Below are positions 54,301 through 64,000 of a stretch of DNA of 64,000 bases, one piece after another; the stretch's first letter is position 1; each line of letters opens with the position of its first letter. The notes under the pieces are model-generated. The model saw only the letters and a program-made list of their open reading frames with translations, was not told the DNA's origin and ran no database searches. Made by a program: the position numbers and the translations under genes. Source of the stretch: Antedon bifida (Eukaryota; Echinodermata; Crinoidea; Comatulida; Antedonidae). The stretch is from NCBI GenBank assembly GCA_963402885.1, contig OY727102.1, positions 18,848,001 through 18,912,000 of the forward strand, written 5' to 3'.

Positions 54301-57300
54301 GCAAACTGGCTGGATGGAACCAAGATCAACAAACATCTCCATATCTTTCTACCGTCACATGTACGGAGATCACGTTGGGAGTCTTAATTTGTATGTACTG
54401 GTGTGCAATGGTGTCTCGTCCAGTAGTAAATTGGTGTGGGGAACATCTGGTAGCAGTGGCAATGTATGGCTAAGAACTGATGTGCAGGTGTTGTTGGGAG
54501 AATCTCCACATCGTTTTAAGGTAGATTGGTAACGAAATGTGTTGTCGTTACTTAAATTAAATCAATACATAGGCCAATATGTGTGCAACATGAATAACAA
54601 TGCGATGACAACATGAACAAACCCCATAGCATATTTTTTTAGGATATAGAGTTTGTTTCCAAAGTGGTCATAGGAAACTTACAAATGAATAACAATGCCA
54701 AAAAACCATGAAAAACCCAGCATCATAGCTTTTTAGTACAGTTTTTTCTAAAGTTGTCTTAGAAACTTACACAAGTTTGTTTATCAGAGTGTGTAAGACC
54801 TCCCATGTTGTAGTGAATAATCTTCTTAAATTAGGATTTATTAAGAACAGCTTTTATAATAATATAGTCTACAAATGTACTTTCAATCATCCATAGAGAA
54901 AATCTTAATCGCCTGGTGATATTCTGGAAATAATTAATTAAGTTAAAAAACGGTGAAGATGAGGAAATATGTGAGCAAAATGATAACATAATAGTTTCCG
55001 TAATTTATCATATGCTTACATACATTAATTATTCTATCATGAGTAAATAACAATTTAATCGACAAACAAAAACATGACATTAATCATCAATGACAGAAGT
55101 TATACATTGAAAAAACAATAGTAAAAATGTAAGTTTAAAAGCAAAATCTAAACACCCAAAAAGTGATGAGCTAAGTACTGTGCTGCAATAATATCTAGAA
55201 TATTGGAGTTTCGGACAGATTTATGTGGTATATTCTGTGGTATATAAAGTCATTCTCAAAGTCTTTTTCCAAAACAATGGAATAATTTTAAAGTCGTTGT
55301 TGTACGACGTATGAGTTGACTTGTTTGACTTGTTGTCGTTACATCTTGTACTTGTGAAAACCATCAAGCAATATTTTGAAAGTCTAATTTTATATAACTA
55401 AAGGTCTTCCTTCCACACTATTTTATCATGAAAAGAAATATATTTATCATAATTTTTTAACAACTTTATACAACTCTTCAACCTAGTTAAAATTTGAAGC
55501 TATTCGTGGAATTGGTGAGTTGGGTGACGTTGCAATTGATACACTAACAGTCAAGGACAATCCTCTATTAGAAGGTAAGTTCACTAATTATATCTTACTC
55601 AATCCCGGAAATTAAGACATTTTCTCATTTCAAATTGCAGAAGCAGTTTTATATCAAAGTATCATTATAATCTTGTCACTGTCAAACTGTGACGTGAGCT
55701 TCCACATTATTTTATGCAATTTCCGTAAAAACTTCCGAATGGAAACCCTTAATGGAGAGAGCTTCGGATACCAATACTTGGGTTCTAAAATGAATGTTTT
55801 TTCACATTTTTACAGAGCCCTTCTTTTTCCAAATCAGTCAGTCTATACTTAGAAATTACGAGAGATACTGTATACCAAATAATATTTTATAAACTTTATT
55901 TTGAATTTAAAAAAACAATTGCGCTGTCCTAATGTGAAGGAAGGGACATAACATTCATTCATTTGTTTAAAATAAATTTCTATAACATTGTACAAGAAAA
56001 AAGTACTGAGAATAAGGTACAAGAAATTCACTATAGGCCTATTGGAGTTAAAATGGCTTAAAACTTTAAAAAAAACATGAGATCAAAAGAAAGCATGGTA
56101 ATGATGTACTCTCGAAAAATGGGATTAGACACATTTAAAGTTAGTTAAAAGTTTTAAAATAAAATAAAGAACAATCATTATCATTACTTTTGATCTTTCA
56201 TCACTATCTTGGTTTATGCAATTCGCCGATCACGTCGGTATTACGTTACATATATACTTCCTTGCGACAATTCTCGTTGATCTGACAAACAACAAGTAGT
56301 ATTCGCCAATGATTTGACACCATACATTTTTAACTGACTTATCAATGCATTCATTAAGTAGCTGTCACTGTTATTAACAAGGCCAACAGCCATAAGTCAC
56401 GTGCTAAAACGCATAGTGATACCGGACCGACAGACAGACCGACAGACCGACCGACCGACATAGTGAACTATAGAGTCGCGTCCATGCGACTAAAAATATA
56501 GAATCTATGTTATTCCGTATGACCATTTACACAAAGCTTGGACCAGACGAGCGGTTTCCGCTGATGATAGATAGATTCTACGTGAGACAAGCTACGCGGT
56601 TTTCCGCTTACCGTTACCGCTCGTCTGTGTAAATTGACCTTAACGCTTGTTGGTTTGTGACCGTTTATTCTTATAGACTTGAGGTCATTACTTGAAGTGA
56701 ATTAATTAGGATCTGTTATTAATACTTATTAAGAGTTTCCTGAAACAAAGTGCATCAACACTTGTACGATAACTGGAACAGAAAGGCTAGCAGGGCAAAT
56801 ATTATTTTATATGACGTCAATATTATGAAAAACGCCCAGAAAGTACGCGATGTGAAAGAAGATAACGATGTTTTCGGTTCAATAAACGTTACCCACGTTT
56901 AAATTTCTTTATTTAATTATATTTAATAAAGAGTATACACAAGTTAAAATATTAAACTTATGAATTTAAAAAGAAAACAAAACAGTATTATCTTACGTTA
57001 TAATTATGTTGTAATTAATTTTATATTTCCTATTTAATGTATAACCTTTTATTCAATTAAATATAATGAAATATTAATACTTTAACAACCATTTTGACTA
57101 TTTATTAAAATAGATTACTGTTATAGCGGCCTAGGAATCGAATATGGAAATATCCCAGACTTTGCTCTCACGGCGTCCAGTTCGTTCGGAGCAAATTTTG
57201 GTCCGGAGTACTCACGACTCAATAGCCTACCACTGCCCCCTAACAAAGGTGGATGGTCAGCAGGGATACTTGACCAACGTCAATGGATACAGGTGGACCT

Positions 57301-60300
57301 AGTTGAAAATTATCTGGTCACCGGGATTGCTGTGCAAGCGAGATACAATTCAATGCAGTGGGTTTCTTCATATCAAGTATCGTATCGGCTAGATGTTTTC
57401 TCAATTTGGAATTATACTCCGGTACGTTTTTATAAATTAATTATTTAAATTAATTTCTCACTTTTTTAACCTACTGAAAGTGAACCTGTCTGTTTTAACG
57501 GATGTCAAACAAAGTTATTTTAAGTCTTTGGAGTTTAAATTCTGCAATAATTTGTACCTTTTATTTGAAAACACGTTTCTAACACTAGTATTGTAGTACT
57601 ACACATAACGCAATTATTACTGTCATGTAGTTTTTGGAGTAGTATGATGCACTGATGTTAATACTTCATAAGGAACTGCTTAATTCAGTTAGGCACTGAG
57701 GCTTCCTGCCTATAGACAAAAAAAAGCACCGGTTGAAAAAGAGAGTTTCAGGCGGCGCACTTTAATAGTAACTCCTATAAATTGATCTACAACATTTATG
57801 AATGTCTTAGAAAGCTCAACCTATGTATCTGGTGAACGTTCTTATTGTTTCTTATAACTTGACTACATTTATGTTAGGTTTTATGTGGGTACAGTGCTAA
57901 TCCAGGAAAGAAAGCTGTACGCGCGCACTTCCAGGATCCAATCAAGGCTCGGTTCATACGTGTACACCCTTTAAAGTGGCATTCATATATTAGCTTGCGT
58001 TGGGAGGTGTTTGGTTGTAGAGGTAAGGAAATTATTGTTTCTTCTTTCTCATATTTTTATTTCATAATTTCATCAAAATAAAAGCAGGATAACATAACAT
58101 TTTTTATTAAGTCGTGGCAAATCTACTGTAAATAGTTTTTACATAATTTCATGTTTTGCTTTTTACATAAAATAACTCTCTCAACCTTTTTAATAAGTTT
58201 AATTGTATGTATTAATATGTTATTCTAGTTTTTTGTTATGCAGCATAGTTTTGTTATTTTCTTATTGTGTTTTTATAGTTACTGTAGGTTAATTATGGTT
58301 TCATATTGTTATAAAATTAGATTAAAGTTGAGTATTATTGAGTTATGTATCGTAAACTTTGTCATTATAAATGATAAAAATAATTACGTAATTTCATCAT
58401 AAATTTAAAACACAACGGCAAAAAACAAATTTTGAATGTTTGTATATTATTATAAGGATATTCATGTAAGCAACATTCGGGATTTTTAACATTTCATTTA
58501 ATAATATAATAATAATATTTATTATATTTGACCTTTTTTCACCAAAATCACTACATACCATAGGCCTACAACCAGATACATTGAAAAAAAGTTATTGTTG
58601 ACCATGGTGGACCAATCCATTGTTTCTTTCCAGTTCTGTTTTTGTGAGCGGAAATTGAAAGGGCGGGGGCGTGGGAGGGTGCTGCAGACAAGGACTTTAA
58701 TTTACTTAGCTCAGTGCAGTGTTACAGTCACGAACTCTTCCCTTTATTTTTAATTAAAAAATCAACTTTACCTACACTGTCCCACAAAAACATGAAAAAT
58801 GAAGATTAATTAAATCATATTTTAAATAGGTCATTTTGTATTTTTAATAAAGTTAATCACTTTCAACGAAAAAAAAATGTTTTCACTTATAAAATAACAT
58901 AATAAATGGTTAAATTGAACCAGAAATCCATTGGCTGGCAGCCAATTTGACCATTTTTGCTTTAAATTACAGTTTTTCAGGTAAATAAATTTTATTTAGA
59001 TTCTATTTTTAATAAAAGTGGATAACTATTATGTGACATTAACATGGAATATTTAAATACAAAAATTGTAAAAATTACTTTTCAGGGGGACAATACATCT
59101 TTAACTTTCTTTTATGCTTGAATTGTTTCAGAATATTTGTATTTTCGTGAAAATCGAACCATAAATCCCATAACACATCCAATTACACATCCAATTGAGT
59201 TTACTACGATGGGAACAAGTCAGTCAAGCAGCCACACAGTGGACCACAATGATCAGACTCCATTATTACAAATGGGGAATGGAACGCAGTATCCGAACGC
59301 TTTGGTAACATCTAGTCACAGTGAAAAGGTCAATAAAACAACAACTGTTGTATCATCCATGGACCAGCCCGAGAATGTCCAGGAGGAAAAGGGTTACTCA
59401 CTTGTTTTAGGTAGGTCTCCAAATCATTCAATAATCATGCAGTATTTGAAAATTATCATACAATATTGAATTTTTGAAAAGATTATATCGAGAAGTGAAC
59501 AATAATTACCTTCCATTTTCGGTTTCTGAACCAAATGCAAATATCATGGTGGATTTTGTCTTGTATTCGTCACATGACCAGATTCAGAATATGGTGGTTT
59601 TTGTCTTGTATCCGTCACATGACCAGATTCCAAATATGGTGGTTTTTTTCTTGTATTCATCACATGACCAGATTCCAAAAGGCCTACTGGCCTTATTATT
59701 CAGATTCAATGGATTCTCATATACACTTTAATAATTAATCATGACATGATATCTAATTGTACGGATGCGGTGAGTCTATGTAGAGAACATAACGTTTTGT
59801 AATGTACAGAATTCCCGGAAACCGATTTTAACAATCATAATTGGAAGCAATTAAATATAAATTGTGAAAAGAAAATTAACGTTAATCAGAAATGATGTTT
59901 AGTTTTTCATCATGACATAGTAAAGATAATTATATGACGAAATTGAAACATCGGAGACAATGAATGAAGAAGATGATAGTAGAATATAACTAATAAATAA
60001 TTCATTTTCTGCATCGCTCATACATACGAACAGTATACAATGTATTAGCGTCCTGGAGCGAATACTTGCTAGTGTAAACGCACGTTTAATTTTAGAAGGA
60101 AATTTTATTGTGTTTAAAGATGTATTGTCCCCCAAAAACATGAAAAATGAAGATTAATTAAATCAGACTTTGAATATGTTATTTTGTAGTTTTAAAAAAG
60201 TTAATCACTTCCGTAGAAAAAAAAACTGAAAAAAAATTATGTTTTCACCTGTATAATGACAGAATAAATGGTTAAATTCAACCAAAAATCCATTGGCTGG

Positions 60301-63162
60301 CAGCCAATTTGACCATTTTTTGCTTGAAATTACATTTTTTCAGGTAAATACAGTTTTTTTCGATCCAATTTTTGGTCAAAGTGGATAACTATTATGTTAC
60401 ATTAAAATGGAATATTCAACAAAAATTGTTTTCAGAATTATTTTTTCATGGGGATAATACATCTTTAATGTAATGTAATTTTTAATTTCTTGTTGTAGTT
60501 GAAATCATCTGTATATCAATTGGATTACTGTTGCTGATGTTATCAATGCTTATTATAGTTTGCCTTACAAAGAAAATTAAAAGGTAAAACTAATTTATCT
60601 AGATTTTATTAATCTTTTACTAATTGTTATTGTTATGTGCTACTGTACACCCGACATTTTATGCAAGCAAACTTTGTGTGTGGCTGTTAAAGTACACAGG
60701 TTAGTGTGTGCGTGTCACATTATATTTTGTCTGGCATTACGTATTATTTGATTGTATTTGATTGTTTTTGCGTGAATCCGGATTGGATGTGCGTTTGTTG
60801 AGTTGTGTCGTACCGCAATCTGTGCGTGCCACATTGTTTTCGCCGTGCAATAGTGTATACGTACACACTGTATACGTGCAGCGTTGTGTGCATATGTGTT
60901 TTGTTACATTGCATAATCTACTACGGTTGAATCTCTCCCTCTGCTGTGTGGACACATGTCCTAGCGGACACCATCCATAAGCCGCCACCTTCCATAAAAA
61001 GACACCGCGTGCGTTATCGCCACAATGTTTGCGCGTACGTGGTACAAACATTATCATACAATATCAGCAAGGAAGTGTGAAATTAACCAAGATTAGCTGT
61101 TAGTTATAATGACCGGTAATTGTGTGCTACTGCATAAGTTCCGTTTAGTTCCATTCCATTAGCATCGTAGTCCGTCGAGTTAGGCCTAAGTTTAGTTTAA
61201 GTTCAAATGCACATTCGAGCCACTTTGCAGAGCTCTAATCAAGCATATGTCTTAGGCCTACAAGCACAGACAGCCAAATTGTACTCGTGAATTTAAAATT
61301 AGTAAATTGAAATACAAAAAATAACTTGAAAAAACAACCAAATTATTAAAGAAACTTTTAAAATGTTACTCGTAAATTTAAAATTAGTAAGAAAAATGAT
61401 AACTTGAAAAAAACAAAATTGCATACAATAAAAAAAGATGTCTGCATGTCTGCATTATTGCTACGAGTTTCATTTAGTAATACATCAGATAAAACTGAGA
61501 AATTCAATCGTTTACTCACTCAATAGCCGTAGGCCTATACTTTCATTATTCTACAGTAAACCCACAGTTGAACTTCACATGTGTGTTTGATCAGCACAGA
61601 TATGTGTTTAGTCATCTAGATTGAAGACACAAGTTCAAACGGTTCTTTCACATCGATTTCATAACCTTGAAATAATTCCCCAAATAAAGGTTTATGAACA
61701 ATTTAAATGTATAGGATAGAATATAGTTCAAAATGAAGTCTTGGGGATAGCGATTGTAGGTTAAAACTCTCGGGGAGTTCGTTTCAGATTAAAAGATTCT
61801 AAAGTTACAATCGAATTTGTTTCTTAAATAGAAGGTAAGGTTAAAAGGAACTTGGAAACACCTGGATTGTATTGTCATGTACATCTAGCAAATGTACGGT
61901 GTTTTCTTTTGTCTTCTGCCATAAAACAATAAAGTTAGGGTGGTGAACGAAAAGAGAAAGTTGGTTGAAAGGACAAGTGAATGACTTTATACAGATGCAA
62001 TTGTTATGTCATGCAGTAGAACTTGACTCAATATATAATTATCTTGAAAGGGTCATTGTAATATAAAACAGAAACAGAAAGAAAGAAATCTTTCCCATAA
62101 CTATTTCATCTCTTATAAACGATTATGGTAGTTTTGGCACAATCTACTGATTGATAAAATCAAAACTATACTAGGAGAAATACCTATGCTTTTTCTTTAT
62201 AATTTCACAGACGAAAAGAAGATGATTGTAATACTCCTGCCCAGTCAAGAAGACGTTTACTATACAACGCATATGAGTGTATCGATGACTTGAAGTCACG
62301 AAGCATCATCAATAATGCGTACTCTATGTACTCGATAAACAGTTTAGTAGATAAAGATGCCGTTTATCAGGATATATCGGAGATCAAACGACGTGACGAG
62401 CAAGGCGGTGTTAACACCGGTTGTGTGGTGGTAAGCGGGCTAGGATCCGGTGGCAAAACTGTCTCGAGAAGTAAAACATGGAGTCACAACGACGACTTCA
62501 AGGAACGTACGTTACCGAGAAAAAGTAGTTCGATGGGAAATGAGAGAAGACCCGAGATGTACGTACGGCGGCCGTTGTCGAAAAAGACGCCACCTCGAAT
62601 AGAGTTCAGGCGCAAGGTGCCACGCACGCCTCCTCCGCCGGTTCCTAGTCTACCACACACCAGTCATGCAAATACTTTTCATGTTAGAGAATACTGTAGC
62701 GCACCAGAATTACCACGCGCACGCCCTCATAGTGATCTTAACGTTCAAAAGAATGGATTAAAATTGAACTCTCACCACAATGTGTTCCTACCACCAGTTC
62801 AGCAAAATTGTGATTTATCGGTAGTGCGCATGTCCAACTTAACAGACAATCTTGCATACAGTGATGCTATTTATGCTGAACCTAGAGACACTCTTTTTGA
62901 TCATGAAGCCAAAACCTCTCTAGCAAAATCTAAAGATTCGGCTTTTGATTTTGATAGCGAGCCGGAGGATGAGACAATTTGGGAAGACAACCCTATATAC
63001 GAGGACTCTGATTCTCTGTCAGATACTGACTATACAACTTCAACTCTAGACTATTCAGAGAGCAATCTTGTGTTCAGAATAGGTTGTTTTGCCGACTATG
63101 ATGAGATGGGAGGTGAATTCAGAAAGTCACATATATATTCTGAAATACCAGAAATAAATTAA
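48400..63162 (+). CDS. Type I membrane receptor: MAM + F5/8 type C (discoidin) + TM + long tail (779 or 825 aa)
   Basis: Exons: 48400-48475 (signal peptide MRLFLVYALIIISLGQCTA), optional 48736-48873, 51192-51323, 54246-54520, 55487-55574, 57114-57421, 57878-58022, 59132-59410, 60499-60583 and 62211-63162 (TAA). Phases join (2340 nt without the optional exon). The MAM domain spans three exons (FYCDFDSNICDF ... GDVAIDTLTV). The F5/8C domain spans two, bounded by cysteines (YCYSGLGIEYG ... LRWEVFGC). A Thr/Ser-rich stalk follows, then one helix (IICISIGLLLLMLSMLIIVC) and a stop-transfer KKIKRRR. The cytoplasmic tail of about 320 aa has a proline stretch (RTPPPPVPSLP) and many tyrosines in possible SH2/PTB contexts (VYQDI, IYAEP, DNPIYED, HIYSEI). 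There is no kinase domain. Neuropilins also combine MAM and F5/8C, but in another order and with CUB domains, and DDRs have a kinase. This looks like a separate adhesion/guidance-type receptor. Ligand unknown. Confidence 0.85.
48736..48873 (+). CDS. optional cassette exon of the MAM/discoidin receptor
   Basis: 138 nt after a clear acceptor (ATTAACAG), phase 1 at both ends if the GTGTAT donor after 48873 is used, encoding 46 residues (starts DIPGEQRWVSPKGLVLGKL). Exon 1 also joins directly to 51192 in the same phase, so this exon can be skipped. If no donor is used the frame runs to TAG at about 48932, giving a short secreted form. The neighbouring stronger GTATGT donor would shift the frame. 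Confidence 0.45.
48874..51191. other. first large intron of the receptor gene
   Basis: About 2.3 kb of AT-rich DNA. A diverged duplicate pair at about 50250-50400 and 50445-50590 (AACTGAGAAATCYCAATGCA, TAAACCTCTAAAA, ACATATATTAAATATGTACA-like) is visible. No exon or known repeat end otherwise. Confidence 0.5.
51426..51515 (+). pseudogene. decayed tandem copy of the first MAM exon (3' half)
   Basis: TACGTGGTTGATAACGCAGA and ACCGACAGAAGACGG...GCGCACTCTATCGGTAATGA match the end of exon 51192-51323 through its donor (TGGTTAATAACACAGAAACG, ACCGACAGAACGGGG, GCGCACTCTAACGGTAATAA). It has no acceptor and is frame-shifted relative to the real exon. A third scrap lies at about 51612-51655 (TTACCGACAGAGATTCACCG). 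Confidence 0.8.
51671..51738. mobile_element. family A MITE, left half only
   Basis: AGCTGTCTACACTATAAAAC to GGTAGTGATA. The right end is missing where the next repeat (family B) begins, suggesting that repeat landed in or beside it. Confidence 0.75.
51739..51900. mobile_element. MITE family B
   Basis: AAGCTTCAAAGGAATTGTTCCCATTTGGACGCAG-type end (20-bp core GTTCCCATTTGGACGCAGAC) and the inverse GTTGCGTCCAATTTGGAGCC at the right. Confidence 0.65.
52095..52201. mobile_element. family A MITE, short copy
   Basis: AGCTCTGTCTACACTGCAAA and the inverse TTTGATAGTGTAGACAGAGC, reduced centre. Confidence 0.85.
52460..52690. mobile_element. MITE family B, rearranged
   Basis: GGCTTGGTTCCCACCTGACA at the left, then CGTCCCATTAGGAGAACCAGC and CAATGACCAGCGACAGTTCA with a terminal AGTGAGAACT, as if two units were merged. 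Confidence 0.6.
52691..54245. other. intron stretch between MAM exons 1 and 2
   Basis: Unique AT-rich sequence. Two overlapping ORFs at 53612-54063 are not bounded by splice sites I trust. No repeat ends seen. Confidence 0.45.
54902..54985 (-). mobile_element. tail of the 41.3-kb tRNA-like element, headless copy
   Basis: CGCCTGGTGATATTCTGGAA, TTAATTAAGTT and GGTGAAGATGAGGAAATATG align with 41262-41330. The tRNA-like part is absent. Confidence 0.65.
56384..56492. mobile_element. MITE family D, diverged
   Basis: AGCCATAAGTCACGTGCTAA ... GACCGACCGACCGACATAGT ... CGCGTCCATGCGACTAAAA, the reverse orientation of 39121-39217, in the intron before the discoidin exons. Confidence 0.7.
58776..59105. 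mobile_element. MITE family E, left end degenerate
   Basis: CCACAAAAACATGAAAAATG ... CCATTGGCTGGCAGCCAATT ... GGGGGACAATACATCTTTAA. It parallels the complete copy at 60114-60468 for most of its length. It ends about 25 bp before the stalk exon acceptor. Confidence 0.85.
59565..59690. repeat. three tandem copies of a 48-bp unit
   Basis: TCACATGACCAGATTCMRAA followed by ATGGTGGTTTTTGTCTTGTA recurs three times with about 48-bp period, just after the stalk exon donor. The overlapping ORFs here come from the 48-bp (multiple of three) period. Confidence 0.9.
60114..60468. mobile_element. MITE family E, complete copy
   Basis: TTAAAGATGTATTGTCCCCC at the left and GGGGATAATACATCTTTAA at the right, with an internal palindrome TTGGCTGGCAGCCAA at about 60293-60307. 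It lies about 30 bp upstream of the transmembrane exon. Confidence 0.88.
60584..62210. other. intron between transmembrane and cytoplasmic exons
   Basis: The block at about 60740-61060 is richer in GC and CpG than its surroundings (many CGTG/CACG words). Overlapping ORFs on both strands there show no protein family. The rest is AT-rich with no element ends seen. Confidence 0.45.
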
Positions 63163-64000
63163 GTTGTTGCCGTTACATATTTTGATTATTCATGCCGAAG
63201 AGCTGAATGCATTCCTTGATAAAAGACAATTTCGTTTCGAACTAATTAACTAATATTAATTAGTGTAAATAGCTAAAATAATGTAAATATGTTTTGCTTA
63301 TTTTACAACTAATTTCTAGTATAACAGCCTACTCTTTACTTTGATCAAGTATTATTACTATAATGATAATATTTTTCAACTAATTTTATCAAATCTTCAA
63401 TATTAGTGGCTTTGTTTATAATTTAAAGACTCTTTATTGTATATATTTAGCAAAGATGTATTTACATTATTATGGCAGAGCATTTTGGGAAGCCAATCTT
63501 CATAATTATATCACTGACATGATGACTAATTTAAAAACTACAAACAATACTGAAGATATCTAGACAAAGATATCACAAATCTTGACATTGTTTTTACTGA
63601 ACTCGAATTTGGATTTCAAGAAATTGACCCGTTAACTTATTACATGCTCGATTTAATAAGTTGGAATTTCTTGGTAAGATATTTACCGGTAATGGATGAC
63701 TGATCTTTTAATCCGTTGTTTCTTGCAAAACAATGTCCTAATCAATTACAATCAGAAACTACTGACAAAGGATATACATACATCAATAATACTTTATTAA
63801 ACCAATTATAATCATAACAATGTACAACATAATATTCAATATCCGTACAAATTACTATTGATATTAGTGCCATGTCGTCTCTCTGTCTATAACACTTCAC
63901 TAAAAGCTTTATTATTTTACTTAGTTATTTATTCAGTGTGGCAAGAAAAGAGACATTAATGTGACAAGCGCGTTGAAACGTTGATGAAAATGATACCGCT
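63163..64000 (+). other. 3' flank and probable 3' UTR of the receptor gene
   Basis: AT-rich, no ORF of note. I see no canonical AATAAA at a convincing distance. An AATAAA overlaps the stop itself (63152-63157) and is unlikely to be used. Confidence 0.4.

Noticed and set aside
59474-59738. Two overlapping repetitive ORFs
   Set aside because: Produced by a 48-bp tandem repeat whose period is a multiple of three.
60737-61057. ORFs on both strands in a GC-richer intron block
   Set aside because: No family, no splice sites and equal openness on both strands.

Overview
This is a 64-kb AT-rich window from a eukaryotic nuclear genome. It holds intron-rich animal genes with canonical GT-AG junctions, short exons, and dense dispersed repeats and microsatellites. 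The gene content (a PDE10A-type phosphodiesterase, astacin-ShKT metalloproteases, a MAM/discoidin transmembrane receptor and a death-domain protein) and the strongly over-represented word TAGGCCTA suggest a marine non-vertebrate deuterostome, most likely an echinoderm. The species is an inference. Most open reading frames in the window are single exons or shadows, so all gene models below were built by hand from splice sites, reading phase and homology.

Layout. (1) 1-9.5 kb, + strand: the 3' two-thirds of a PDE10A-like cyclic-nucleotide phosphodiesterase, from the second GAF domain through the catalytic domain to the stop. Its metal-ligand exon occurs as two equal-length, same-phase versions (6899-7010 and 8035-8146) that look mutually exclusive. 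The introns carry many copies of one palindromic MITE. (2) 9.5-12.8 kb: repeats plus one orphan exon candidate. (3) 12.8-15.3 kb, - strand: a three-exon gene of 330 aa with a death domain and a short coiled coil. (4) 15.3-18.6 kb: mostly empty, then a CAT microsatellite. (5) 19.1-46.3 kb, - strand: three tandem astacin metalloprotease paralogs (343, 320 and 293 aa). They share intron positions, promoter TATA, signal peptide, FEGD pro-segment switch, HExxHxxGFxHE zinc site, a C-terminal ShKT module, a stop codon split across the last splice junction, a poly(A) signal and a downstream CAT-rich satellite. They differ by gain or loss of linker and ShKT exons and by transposon insertions. (6) 46.3-48.4 kb: a flank duplicated from the region upstream of the first astacin gene. 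(7) 48.4-63.2 kb, + strand: a complete gene for a type I membrane protein with signal peptide, MAM domain, F5/8 type C (discoidin) domain, stalk, one transmembrane helix and a long tyrosine- and proline-rich cytoplasmic tail.

The genes do not form a pathway. The astacin cluster is a local tandem family probably making secreted proteases. PDE10A and the MAM/discoidin receptor are unrelated signalling genes that flank it. The most interesting items are the alternative PDE10A catalytic exon with 156-bp amplified decoy acceptors, the modular exon evolution in the astacin trio, the unusual receptor architecture with decaying duplicates of its MAM exon, hammerhead-ribozyme-like cores in repeat ends, and the TAGGCCTA word.
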